Shown here: piece after piece, positions 23,357 to 32,063 of the stretch
Position numbering within the stretch: position 1 is the stretch's first letter
Layout of the letters: every line of letters begins with the position of its first letter
Assembly: GCA_015233785.1 (NCBI GenBank)
Contig: JADFWT010000022.1
Coordinates: forward strand, 1 to 32,190
DNA: 32,190 nt
Origin: Magnetococcales bacterium
GTDB taxonomy: Bacteria > Pseudomonadota > Magnetococcia > Magnetococcales > JADFWT01
Direction: 5' to 3'
Made by a program: the position numbers and the translations under genes
Notes under the pieces: generated by a model
The model's database searches: none
What the model was told of the DNA's origin: nothing
What the model saw: the letters and a program-made list of their open reading frames with translations, nothing else

Positions 23357-23518
23357 ATGACCATTCAACCTAATGAGCTATTGCAATTCGCCCAGGAACT
23401 GTTGTGGCATGAAAACGAAGTGGCATGGCGCACCTCATGCAGCCGTGCTTACTACGCCGCCTGCCAAGGGGATGACATGACCTTCACCCCTCCCCCACCC
23501 CACCCCCATCTATGTTAG
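23357..23518 (+). pseudogene. Truncated HEPN-domain toxin-like gene
   Basis: The first ~38 codons read MTIQPNELLQFAQELLWHEN, then WRTSCSRAYYAAC, the beginning of a HEPN-domain protein (SRAYYAAFH). The homology breaks exactly before the conserved His of the R-X-H RNase motif. It then continues as an unrelated Pro-rich run to a stop at 23518. The catalytic half and the remaining helices are lost. HEPN proteins commonly act as RNase toxins paired with small antitoxins. Only ~60 bases separate it from the hybrid kinase. Confidence 0.6.
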
Positions 23519-23580
23519 ACTCCCGACGGGGGATCGGATCCGCCGGATGGTGATGAAACCTACCGGCATGGGGGCCATAG

Positions 23581-26500
23581 ATGTTTGATTTTCAAAATTT
23601 TACACTGCAAAGCATGACCCGTTGCGGACAGCAGATTGAACAGGGGTGCGCACCCGCCACCACTCTGGAACAGGCCAGCACCCTCATTTCCCGTTTCTTT
23701 TTTGACCACTTTATCGACCGAAAAAACGACGAAAAATCATGTGTTTTGGTGCAGTGTTTCTGTGTGCAGGCGTTCAAAACCCTCGATGGCGTGCTGAGAG
23801 AGGCCGCCATCCAGAGCATGTCTCCTATCAACATCGCTCCCAATGCCAAATTTCTCACCCTGATGGGCACCGCCGGTGTTGAGGCCGATTGGTGCTTTCC
23901 GGAACGCGCCGAAGAGCACCTGGCAACGCCCCTGGTCGATGAAAAACAGGTGATGGCCAACCCCATGTTGCGCCATCTGCTCTACCAGCTGGAGATCAAC
24001 CCCAAACACCTCATCAATCCCACCTCGAAACAGATGGAGACCCTTAGCGAAACAACCTTTAACCTGTTTCACATCGCCCAGGCCCAGGGAAGCGCCTACA
24101 TCCCCGATCAGAAGCGCATGATCCGACCCTACGGCGTGCGCTCCCTGCTGGGCATTACCAACGCACTGCCCACCGGCAACCTCTATCTCACCCTGATCTA
24201 CTCCAAAACCCCCATCCCCTACCGAACCGCCCATCTGTTTCGCAACATCGCTCTCAATATCAAAATGGCACTGGTCCCGGCCATGAGCGCTCGCTACCTG
24301 CTTGACGAAATGCGCGAAAGCTATCAGACCCGCTATAAAAATGATGCCCGCATGCAGTTAGAAACCCGTGGAGACACCTACCATAAGCTGTTGGATATAT
24401 TCCGAGAAACCGCTATCGAGCAGGCCAATCGCCACCACCATATGCTGGCTTACGCCCACGGCATCCTCACCTCTTTGGAAGATCTGGTACTGGTAACGCA
24501 TCGCGGCTTCGTAGAGTCGGTTAACCTCGACCACTGGCTCGGCTACGCCAAAGGCGACCTGATGGGACGCCCGCTGGAAGAGACGCTGCGCGAAGTGAGA
24601 GCCATTGTCTTCACCCCACGCCTGATCAACAAACTGCGACGGGAGGGAACACTCTCCGCTGTAGAGACCGCACTGCTGGACCGGAGCGGTGAGAGCATCC
24701 CCATGCTGATCTCCGCCTCCATGATGGAGAGCGGCGATATCGGCCATGGCGAACGACTGATCTACGTCTGCAAAAATATCTCCGAGTTCAAAAGCGCCCA
24801 GCAGGAGCTGCACTCCAAAGAGGCCGAACTGCTGGCCGCAGAAAGCACCAACCGCGCCAAAAGCGAGTTCCTGGCCAATATGAGCCACGAGATCCGTACC
24901 CCTATGAATGCCGTCATCGGTCTCACCGATCTGGCGCTGCAACACCACCCAACACCCGATATTCAGGACTATCTGACAAAAATCTCCAGCGCCTCCCGCT
25001 CCCTGCTGAGAATTATTAACGACATCCTCGACTTCTCCAAAATAGAAGCCGGAAAGCTCGATCTGGAGTCCCAACCCTTCCTACTGCGGGAGACCTTTGA
25101 AAACCTGGCCGATCTATTTCGTGCCCAGGCCGCTGAAAAGGGTGTGGAGCTGATTCTCTGCGTGGCCGAAGCGTGCCGGTTTCAACTGGTGGGCGACTCG
25201 CTGCGCCTGGAACAGATCCTCATGAACCTGATCGGCAATGCCCTAAAGTTCACCCAGAACGGCGAAATCGAAGTGCAGGTGGAGAGCACCCGGGAGACCG
25301 CTTCCTATCTGATGCTGCGTTTTTCGGTACGCGATACCGGTGTCGGCATGACCCCGGAACAGGTCAAGCGCATCTTTGGCGCCTTCTCTCAGGCCGATAG
25401 CTCTACCACTCGTAAATATGGTGGAGCCGGACTGGGTCTCACCATCAGCCGTCGCCTCACCGCTATGATGGGGGGTGATCTCTGGGTGGAATCCAGACGG
25501 CACCAGGGCAGTACCTTCTTCTTTACCGCCCGTTTCGGTCGCCGACTGAAGCCGGAGACAGAACAACTCATCCCCCCCGATAAGATACTCCATCTCCGGG
25601 TGCTGGTGGTGGATGACAACCCCGCCGCCAGGAATGCCATCTGCCGCATGCTGAACGCCTTTGGCCTCCAAACCACCAGCGCCGCCTCCGGTAAAGAGGC
25701 GATCCGCTGCTTGCAACAGCATGCCGAAAGCCCTATGCAACTGGCCCTGGTGGATAAAGAGATGCCGCACATGGATGGGCTGGAAACCTGCCGCCGCCTC
25801 AAAGCCGTTAATCCGGTGAGCGCACTTAAAACCGTCCTTATGCACCCCTTTGACCCCAACACCTCCCAAAACCAACACCGCTTTCACAGCGCCATCAACG
25901 CCAAGCTGATCAAACCTGTCAACTGCGCCCTGCTGTTTGAAACCATCATGGGACTGTTTGGCCAACCGCTTCCCCCATCACTCCGCACACAGGTCCCCAA
26001 CCTCAATACCGAGCGCGTGGTGGAGTGTATCGGAGGAGCCCGTGTGCTGCTGGTGGAAGATAATCCCATCAACCAACAGGTGGCCGGGGAGATCCTCGCA
26101 GGCGTCGGTCTCACTGTGGCGTTCGCCGATAATGGCCGCATTGCTATTGAAAAAGTGGAGGTTGGCGCCTTCGATGTGGTGCTGATGGATATCCAGATGC
26201 CGGAGATGGATGGCTACGCCGCCACCGCCGCCATTCGCGCCATGCCGCCACCGTGCAAAGGGTTGCCGATTCTGGCCATGACCGCCCACGCCATGAGCGG
26301 TGATCGGGAACGCTGCCTCTCGGCCGGTATGGATGACTACATCACCAAACCCATCGACCGCAGCAAGCTCTATGCAGCGCTCGTGCGCTGGATCAAACCC
26401 CGTGACCGCTCCGCACCCCCCTCCGTCACGCCGTCACAGACCGCCGCCACCCCTCAATCGGTACTGCCGGCCTCGATGCCGGGAATCGATCTTCCCAGTG

Positions 26501-27090
26501 CCCTGGATCGGCTCGGGGGCAATCGAACGCTGCTGGAGTCGCTACTAAGAACCTTTCATAGCGACCATGCCGACGCCCACCAGACCCTGACCCAAACCCT
26601 GGCCGGTCAACGGGCTGATGACCAAGCGCAAGCCCGGCAACAGGCCCATGCCATCAAGGGCATCGCCGGTAATCTCTCCGCCACCGGACTCTTTGAGGTT
26701 GCCAAAGCACTGGAGAGCGCCATCAAAAGACGGGAAGCCGATCTCTACACCCCCCTTATGAAACGCTTCGAGCAGGCCCTGAATGAGGTGATGGAGGCCA
26801 TTGCCGCTCTACCGCCACCCATTACGGCAGAGCAAGAGCCGCTGGATACGGATGCCCCCCTGGAGATGGAGAAAATCAGGCCGCTGACAGAGAGACTCGC
26901 CCGACAACTCCAGGAAGCCGCCATCGACGCCGAAGAGACCCTGAAGCAACTAACGCCGCTGATGCGTCCCGCTTCCCCCCCGGTGCATGACCTCATGCAA
27001 AAGGTTCAAAATGCCGTGGATCAATTTGATTTTGAAATAGCTTCGGAAGCGCTCACTAAAATGATGCAAGCACTCTCTTCAGACGGCTGA
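23581..27090 (+). CDS. Hybrid sensor histidine kinase with two receivers and an Hpt domain
   Basis: A 1169-residue phosphorelay kinase. Residues ~1-290 form an unidentified, mainly soluble input region without membrane segments. ~295-415 is a PAS-type domain (ESVNLDHWLGYAKGDLMGRPL). HisKA has phospho-His436 in NMSHEIRTPMNAVIGL. The HATPase_c domain has N box MNLIGNALKFT and GAGLGLTIS. Receiver 1 (~673-800) has Asp725 in LVDKEMPHMDG; receiver 2 (~821-945) has Asp870 in VLMDIQMPEMDGY and Lys in DDYITKP. The Hpt domain (~968-1065) has His1023 in AHAIKGIAGNL. The ligand is unknown; it is cytoplasmic. ATG 23581 is preceded by GGGGG 8 bases upstream. It is followed by a degenerate receiver-GGDEF gene, which may belong to the same pathway. 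Confidence 0.95.
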   Translation: MFDFQNFTLQSMTRCGQQIEQGCAPATTLEQASTLISRFFFDHFIDRKNDEKSCVLVQCFCVQAFKTLDGVLREAAIQSMSPINIAPNAKFLTLMGTAGVEADWCFPERAEEHLATPLVDEKQVMANPMLRHLLYQLEINPKHLINPTSKQMETLSETTFNLFHIAQAQGSAYIPDQKRMIRPYGVRSLLGITNALPTGNLYLTLIYSKTPIPYRTAHLFRNIALNIKMALVPAMSARYLLDEMRESYQTRYKNDARMQLETRGDTYHKLLDIFRETAIEQANRHHHMLAYAHGILTSLEDLVLVTHRGFVESVNLDHWLGYAKGDLMGRPLEETLREVRAIVFTPRLINKLRREGTLSAVETALLDRSGESIPMLISASMMESGDIGHGERLIYVCKNISEFKSAQQELHSKEAELLAAESTNRAKSEFLANMSHEIRTPMNAVIGLTDLALQHHPTPDIQDYLTKISSASRSLLRIINDILDFSKIEAGKLDLESQPFLLRETFENLADLFRAQAAEKGVELILCVAEACRFQLVGDSLRLEQILMNLIGNALKFTQNGEIEVQVESTRETASYLMLRFSVRDTGVGMTPEQVKRIFGAFSQADSSTTRKYGGAGLGLTISRRLTAMMGGDLWVESRRHQGSTFFFTARFGRRLKPETEQLIPPDKILHLRVLVVDDNPAARNAICRMLNAFGLQTTSAASGKEAIRCLQQHAESPMQLALVDKEMPHMDGLETCRRLKAVNPVSALKTVLMHPFDPNTSQNQHRFHSAINAKLIKPVNCALLFETIMGLFGQPLPPSLRTQVPNLNTERVVECIGGARVLLVEDNPINQQVAGEILAGVGLTVAFADNGRIAIEKVEVGAFDVVLMDIQMPEMDGYAATAAIRAMPPPCKGLPILAMTAHAMSGDRERCLSAGMDDYITKPIDRSKLYAALVRWIKPRDRSAPPSVTPSQTAATPQSVLPASMPGIDLPSALDRLGGNRTLLESLLRTFHSDHADAHQTLTQTLAGQRADDQAQARQQAHAIKGIAGNLSATGLFEVAKALESAIKRREADLYTPLMKRFEQALNEVMEAIAALPPPITAEQEPLDTDAPLEMEKIRPLTERLARQLQEAAIDAEETLKQLTPLMRPASPPVHDLMQKVQNAVDQFDFEIASEALTKMMQALSSDG

Positions 27091-27226
27091 AGCAAACGGC
27101 ATTCAGACAACACTGGCGTCCCCTCGTCCGGCACGGCACAATCGTCATAAATCGAACCGCCCAACGTTCGGCATGCCCGGCGATGGGCGCTTGGCAACCC
27201 ATCATCAGCACCAAGGAACCGCACCC

Positions 27227-28165
27227 ATGCCCCAGGATGAGATTCAACCCGTTATCCTCATTGTGGATCGGAGTCAGGAGAACATCGATACCCTGACGGA
27301 CATGTTGCAAGAGAGCGGTATCGTGCGCCATGCCAGCCAGGCCGAGCAGGCACTGCAAGAGGCCTATGAAAGCGTGCCGGACCTGATTCTTCTGGCCATG
27401 GACCAGGCGTCCGAAGAGGGGTTTGAGATCTGCCGCCGACTCAAGGCAGAAGATATCACCCGTGACGCCCCTATCATCATGATGGGCAAGGGCATCCATG
27501 CCGTGGATGCCGAAATGGGGCTGGAAGCCGGGGCGGTGGATTTTATCTCCCAACCCATTATCGCACCCATCCTGCGGGCACGCGTGGCCCACCACATTGC
27601 CATGCACCATCAACGGGATGTCCTGGAGAGCCTGGCTATTATCGATCCCATCACCGACCTACCCAACCGGCGCCATTTTGAACAGACCCTGGAGATGGAG
27701 TGGCGACGAGCCGCACGGGCCAAAGATCACCTGTCACTGCTGCTCATCGATGTAGACCCCTTCAACGATATCGCCAACCGGTTTGGTTACGACGCCGCCG
27801 AAGAGCTGCTGCAACAAGTGGCCAGAGCCATGGCCGATACGCTGCTGCGCGCCACCGATCTGATCTCCTATCTCCAGGATGCCACCTTTGTGGCGCTACT
27901 GCCGGAAGTAGACCCGGATGGCGCTAACGACACCGCCGAACGGCTCCGTGCCCAGGCCGCCGCCATCTCCAACGACCCGGAGAACCATCCCATCTCCATC
28001 AGCATTGGCTGCGCCACCACCACTCCCCAGCCTGGCAGCAGCCCCGAAGAGCTGATGGATGCCGCCGACAATATGCTCAATACCGCCATCGACGAAGGAC
28101 GGGACCGGGTGAAATCCATCCTCTGCGGCAATACCGTGGTCTACGCCGCCGCTCAACCCGCCTAA
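27227..28165 (+). CDS. Degenerate receiver-GGDEF protein, probably not an active cyclase
   Basis: A 312-residue protein: N-terminal receiver fold (~8-125), then a GGDEF fold (~140-305). The start is ATG 27227, with AAGGA nine bases upstream; the track start at 27173 is too early. The receiver keeps LIVDRSQEN but its phospho-acceptor position (LILLAMDQASEEG, residue 57) is Ala rather than Asp. The GGDEF domain begins DPITDLPNRRHFEQTLEME and keeps LLLIDVDPFNDIANRFGYDAAEELL. Its signature GGDEF has become QDATF (in SYLQDATFVALLPEV). It is therefore unlikely to be phosphorylated or to make c-di-GMP, and may act as a scaffold or c-di-GMP/GTP sensor. The clustering with the hybrid kinase suggests a joint output. 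Confidence 0.88.
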   Translation: MPQDEIQPVILIVDRSQENIDTLTDMLQESGIVRHASQAEQALQEAYESVPDLILLAMDQASEEGFEICRRLKAEDITRDAPIIMMGKGIHAVDAEMGLEAGAVDFISQPIIAPILRARVAHHIAMHHQRDVLESLAIIDPITDLPNRRHFEQTLEMEWRRAARAKDHLSLLLIDVDPFNDIANRFGYDAAEELLQQVARAMADTLLRATDLISYLQDATFVALLPEVDPDGANDTAERLRAQAAAISNDPENHPISISIGCATTTPQPGSSPEELMDAADNMLNTAIDEGRDRVKSILCGNTVVYAAAQPA

Positions 28166-28237
28166 AGGGCACGCCTCTTGGAAGCACATCGCCCCTCCAC
28201 TCGGCTCGACTCCACCTTGTGAACCGCAATCAACATA

Positions 28238-28265
28238 TTGATCGTACAAATCAATATTCTATAGA
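28238..28265 (+). promoter_or_regulatory. Candidate sigma70 promoter for the CheW-CZB gene
   Basis: TTGATC (28238-28243), a 16-base AT-rich spacer, then TATAGA (28260-28265), about 110 bases before the start at 28376. Another AT-rich candidate TATTAT-like box lies at about 28312. Confidence 0.45.
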
Positions 28266-28375
28266 AGCGCTTGGCGCATCCCACCTTGAATGTTAGCATG
28301 TGAGTGGGATGCATTATTATATTTTTTACGAGGGGATGCGGTGGGCCGCACGTCGTTCAAAGAGGGAGCTGCGCC

Positions 28376-29257
28376 ATGAATAATCCATCTGGAAGCCCAT
28401 TTCCAGCCAATGCCGAGTACCTGGTCTTCTCCATTGAAGGTCGCCAATATGCCGTGCCCGGCTCCAATGTGGTCTCGGTGATCAATATGCCGGTAGAGAC
28501 CGTGATTCCACATGTGCCGCCCGCCATGCGCGGCATCATCTCCTTTCAGGAGAACAACGTCACGCTGTTTGATCTGCGAACACTGTTTGGCATCGAAGGT
28601 CGTAAAAAAGAGATCGATGCGCTCATCTCCAACATGGCAGCACGAAAACAAGACCATATCAACTGGTTGAACACGCTGCTCAAAGAGGTGGACAACCATC
28701 AAACCATCACCGTGCAAACCAATCCACACCTTTGCGCGTTCGGGAAGTGGTACGATAAGTTCACAACCGATAACCTACAGCTACGGTCCTATATGGAGCG
28801 CTTTGATACGCCCCATAAGGAGATTCACGCCCTGGCAATCACCGCTGCCGAATTGGCAGGTAATGACGATACTGCCGGCGCGCACACTCTGATTAAACAG
28901 GCCGAATCTGGGGTGCTGGCCAAACTTCTGAACCTGTTCGACGGCATCGGCGACTTGGTGCGACGCTATATGATGGAGTACGCCATTGTCTGCGAGACGG
29001 ACAATGTGCAGTTCGCCATCGCTGTGGATGACATCAACTTTTTCAGCCCGCTGGAAAAAATCGAGTATCCAGCACCCAAAGGCATCGCGCGGGATGAGAA
29101 CGATATTGTTCAGGCGGTGGGGCGCTATCGGGCCAAATCAGAGGATGAATACAGCAATATCCTACTGCTGGAGCTCGGACAGATTACCCAGCAGTTTGAT
29201 ATCGACGGTCTGGCCGACCTGGCCCCCTCACAACCGCAACCGGTGGCCACAGCCTGA
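28376..29257 (+). CDS. CheW-like adaptor with an inserted CZB zinc-binding domain
   Basis: A 293-residue soluble signalling protein. CheW couples chemoreceptors to the CheA kinase. The first CheW half is ~12-75 (YLVFSIEGRQYAVPGSNVVSV, IPHVPPAMRGIISFQENNVTLFDL). A CZB domain is then inserted (~88-200). The second CheW half follows, ~203-285 (AIVCETDNVQFAIAVDDINF to YSNILLLELGQI). CZB ligands are all present: His94 (QDHINWL), Cys120 (NPHLCAFGKWY), His147 and His151 (PHKEIH). CZB domains sense zinc and hypochlorite in chemoreceptors. ATG 28376 follows AGAGGGAG. The insertion interrupts the CheW fold at a loop after the fourth strand; the arrangement suggests zinc- or redox-modulated coupling. 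Confidence 0.88.
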   Translation: MNNPSGSPFPANAEYLVFSIEGRQYAVPGSNVVSVINMPVETVIPHVPPAMRGIISFQENNVTLFDLRTLFGIEGRKKEIDALISNMAARKQDHINWLNTLLKEVDNHQTITVQTNPHLCAFGKWYDKFTTDNLQLRSYMERFDTPHKEIHALAITAAELAGNDDTAGAHTLIKQAESGVLAKLLNLFDGIGDLVRRYMMEYAIVCETDNVQFAIAVDDINFFSPLEKIEYPAPKGIARDENDIVQAVGRYRAKSEDEYSNILLLELGQITQQFDIDGLADLAPSQPQPVATA

Positions 29258-29352
29258 GGCACCGCCCAGCTTCATCTCCTCTTGAGCCACTCCGGCATCG
29301 GAACTATGATCGTGGCCCACCGCTATCATTGATTCCGCGCCGGAGCCGCTTC

Positions 29353-30552
29353 ATGATCCGATTCCTTGCCTTGATTCTACTGGTTGGCCTCACACTGCTG
29401 ACCACGCTTCCTGCTGCGCATGCCGAACCTGTAGAGCCGCTTTCGGAGACGGAACTCCAGATGCTGGAACGTGCCGAATCGATCGATGAGATGGCCGAAA
29501 CACCGTCTCTGGTACCCGAGGCTCCACCTACTCTCCATCGCGTGGTGGTGATCGCCATCCGAGATGAGAAAATTCTGATCGATGACGAAGCGCCCCAAAT
29601 CATTCAACACCTGACCGTACAGCCCGAAACGCGTCAAGGCACCCCACCAAGGGGGCCTATGACGCTGGAGCGCCAACTCTGGTCGCGACAGAGTGATCAG
29701 CAAGAAGCGCTGGTCGTTGGTGATACCATCGTCGTCGCTGAAACCGCGCCGGGACAGTACCAGTTCCACGACCACTACCGGCTGCCGCAACTGGCGCTAT
29801 TGCTGGGACTGTTTCTGGTGATGGTGACATTGGGGGCACGACTGCGGGGTATCACGGCTGCGCTGGGACTGGCGGTAAGCCTTCTGGTGATCTTTCAGGG
29901 GATTGCCCCGGCCCTGATCGGCGGGGCCTCGCCGCTGCTGGTCTTTCCCATCGGCGCGGCGCTGATTGCCACCTTTACACTCTATCTGGCCCACGGATTC
30001 TCCAGACGCACCACCGTCGCCTGGGTGGCCACGCTGATCTCGCTATTACTGGCGGTGGCCATCGGCTGGTTTAGCATCCGACTGCTGGGCATCAGCGGGG
30101 CCGATGGCGAAGTGGGAATGTTTGCCGATCACGGCGTCTTGAAGCATATCGACCTGCGTGGGCTGTTTCTGGGTGCTACGCTACTGGGCGCGCTGGGGGT
30201 GCTGGATGATGTCACCACCGCCCAGGCGGCCGTCGCCGAAGAGCTGCATCTGGCCAATCCCGAGCTGGATGCCAAGGCGCTCTTCACCCGAGGCATGTCG
30301 GTAGGACGAGAGCACATCGTCAGCATGGTCAATACCCTGGCTATGGCCTACGTCAGTGCCTCGTTTCCCATGTTATTGATCGCCATTCACGATGGAGAAC
30401 TTCCCTGGTGGGGTATCCTCAATAGCGCCTTCATCACCGAGGAGATCATTCGCACCCTGACCGGCAGCATGGCATTGGCCCTGGCGACACCCCTCACCGC
30501 CCTGATCGCCGCCTGGACGTTTGCCCCAAGACAATCCGTAGAAACTGCTTGA
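29353..30552 (+). CDS. YibE/F family membrane protein
   Basis: A 399-residue protein with a signal peptide (residues 1-24, FLALILLVGLTLLTTLPAAHA) and a soluble ~110-residue segment containing VVVIAIRDEKILIDD and VVVAETAPGQYQFHDHYRLPQ. About seven to eight membrane helices follow, with the family core LGATLLGALGVLDDVTTAQAA and EHIVSMVNTLAMAYVSASFPMLL. The family is widespread and uncharacterised, presumed to be a transporter or membrane-remodelling factor. ATG 29353 is preferred, with GGAG 8 bases upstream; the track's TTG at 29329 is upstream of it. It is followed by the hemerythrin pair, but a separate promoter may lie over its stop. Confidence 0.88.
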   Translation: MIRFLALILLVGLTLLTTLPAAHAEPVEPLSETELQMLERAESIDEMAETPSLVPEAPPTLHRVVVIAIRDEKILIDDEAPQIIQHLTVQPETRQGTPPRGPMTLERQLWSRQSDQQEALVVGDTIVVAETAPGQYQFHDHYRLPQLALLLGLFLVMVTLGARLRGITAALGLAVSLLVIFQGIAPALIGGASPLLVFPIGAALIATFTLYLAHGFSRRTTVAWVATLISLLLAVAIGWFSIRLLGISGADGEVGMFADHGVLKHIDLRGLFLGATLLGALGVLDDVTTAQAAVAEELHLANPELDAKALFTRGMSVGREHIVSMVNTLAMAYVSASFPMLLIAIHDGELPWWGILNSAFITEEIIRTLTGSMALALATPLTALIAAWTFAPRQSVETA

Positions 30553-30578
30553 TGATTGCGTCTTATTTACGATATTAT
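30549..30578 (+). promoter_or_regulatory. Candidate promoter for the hemerythrin genes
   Basis: TTGATG overlaps the yibE/F-type gene's stop. After an 18-base spacer comes TATTAT (30573-30578). The first hemerythrin start follows ~110 bases later. A strong AAGGTAGGATGG ribosome-like site at 30593-30604 belongs to no convincing gene. Confidence 0.4.
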
Positions 30579-30690
30579 CACTGTGCATTCAAGGTAGGAT
30601 GGTGTGCAAACCGATCGCCTCTGATGCCTCTGAATATCCTGAGATACCCCCTACGCATGATACCTCCAGCTTAGTGGACCCCATAACGCT

Positions 30691-31272
30691 ATGTACCGAC
30701 CTCACAAAGAGACCCAACAGGAGCGCATCGACCGCCTTACGCAAGAGGCGGAAAAGCGCGTTGATCAGGAAGGCACAGCGGAACCCTATACTCTGGAGCG
30801 CTTCCGAAAGACCATGTTCAGCAAGCTGCGTAAGGTGGGCGTGCGGGAGTTTGACGACCATCATGTGCAACTGGTGAACTACATTGTCGATGTCTACGAA
30901 GTGGTACAGGTGCTGCAACTGCGCGCCCCCAATCAGGAGACCCTGGACAAGCTGACCTTGGTGCTGGACAAGCTCCAAGAGTACACCGTCTTTCACTTCG
31001 GGGAGGAGGAGATCTTTTTCGAGAAAATTGAATACCCCCATCGGCAGACACATATCGCCCAACACAAAGCGTTTGTGGCGCGCTTTCTTGAGATCCGTCG
31101 AGAGATCGCCGCCGGACGCCCCCAGTTTGTCATGGACCTTTTTTTCGCCGCCTTCGGTTGGCTCTTTGACCACATCAACCAACACGACATGAAGTATAGC
31201 CGCTATGTTCAGGATAATCCTAAACTTCTAACGTCCTTGCGTCGCAGCCCACCCAAACCACGCCCATCCTGA
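30691..31272 (+). CDS. Bacteriohemerythrin
   Basis: A 193-residue oxygen-binding hemerythrin. All seven di-iron ligands are visible: His58 (DDHHVQL), His102 and Glu106 (FHFGEEE), His121 and His125 (THIAQHKAF), His161 and Asp166 (DHINQHD). A charged ~50-residue N-terminal extension carries the conserved SKLRKVGVREFDDHH entry. It is a soluble cytoplasmic protein; bacteriohemerythrins deliver or sense oxygen and are abundant in microaerophilic and magnetotactic bacteria. The ATG at 30691 has no clear ribosome site. A paralogue follows directly downstream. Confidence 0.93.
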   Translation: MYRPHKETQQERIDRLTQEAEKRVDQEGTAEPYTLERFRKTMFSKLRKVGVREFDDHHVQLVNYIVDVYEVVQVLQLRAPNQETLDKLTLVLDKLQEYTVFHFGEEEIFFEKIEYPHRQTHIAQHKAFVARFLEIRREIAAGRPQFVMDLFFAAFGWLFDHINQHDMKYSRYVQDNPKLLTSLRRSPPKPRPS

Positions 31273-31325
31273 CCCACCCCACAGGTCGCTGAGAGCGGTT
31301 CTAATCGTCCCCGTGGGCTGCTATA

Positions 31326-32063
31326 GTGAACGCAGTTCAAAACCATAGCCTGGGGCCACCCCAAAAGATGCGAAAACGCACCCCCCACACCACCGTGATC
31401 CGCTGGCAGCCACGTACCGCCTCTACCCAGCAATCTCTACAGGCGTTTCAAGAACTCAGGCAGGCCAACCGACGCGCCAAACGCCAGCTATCGCCCCTTA
31501 CACCGCTTCCCGAACGGCTGGATCCGCAACTGGACGCCGCCCTGACGCCCCCGGCCCACCCAATACCCGCTCCAGCCGAATCCACCAACGCCCATCGAGC
31601 ACCCACAAACCAAACCGCCTCCCAACGGCCCTATTCCCTGGCGCGTTATCGCCAGATCATGCGGGCCAAACTGCGTAAGGTGGGCCTGGCGGAATTTGAC
31701 CAGCACCACGCCCAGTTGATGGATGATGTGGTAGATCTCTATGCCGCCACCCAGTTGCGTACACCCACACCCGAAGCGCTGACTCAACTGAAACAGGCCC
31801 TGGATAAACTGCACCAAAACATTCAACACCATTTTCACGAAGAAGAGCGCTTTATGGAGACCATCGGCTATCCGGCGCTACCCTCCCATCGGGCACTGCA
31901 CCGCTCGTTTATGGAACGATTTACCGAGCTGCGCCGAGAGATCGACAGCGGTCGCTACACCTCGGTAACGCCGCTATTTCTGACGGCCTTCGGCTGGCTG
32001 TTCGAACATATCAATACCCATGATATGCAGTATGCACGCTACTATCTGGAGATGAGAGATTGA
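31326..32063 (+). CDS. Bacteriohemerythrin with a long Pro/Gln-rich N-terminal extension
   Basis: A 245-residue paralogue of the preceding gene. The ligand set is complete: His128 (FDQHHAQL), His169 and Glu173 (HHFHEEE), His188 and His192 (SHRALHRSF), His228 and Asp233 (EHINTHD). Residues 1-100 form a low-complexity, basic, Pro- and Gln-rich region without known fold. The start is uncertain: GTG 31326 or ATG 31368 (residue 15). LRKVGLAEFDQHHAQL and LTAFGWLFEHIN closely match the first copy, so the two arose by duplication. The stop overlaps the TTG start of a following frame by 4 bp (TTGA). Confidence 0.9.
   Translation: MNAVQNHSLGPPQKMRKRTPHTTVIRWQPRTASTQQSLQAFQELRQANRRAKRQLSPLTPLPERLDPQLDAALTPPAHPIPAPAESTNAHRAPTNQTASQRPYSLARYRQIMRAKLRKVGLAEFDQHHAQLMDDVVDLYAATQLRTPTPEALTQLKQALDKLHQNIQHHFHEEERFMETIGYPALPSHRALHRSFMERFTELRREIDSGRYTSVTPLFLTAFGWLFEHINTHDMQYARYYLEMRD

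Noticed and set aside
30599-30877. 92-residue ORF after a strong ribosome-like site
   Set aside because: It runs out of frame into the hemerythrin gene and has no meaningful composition.
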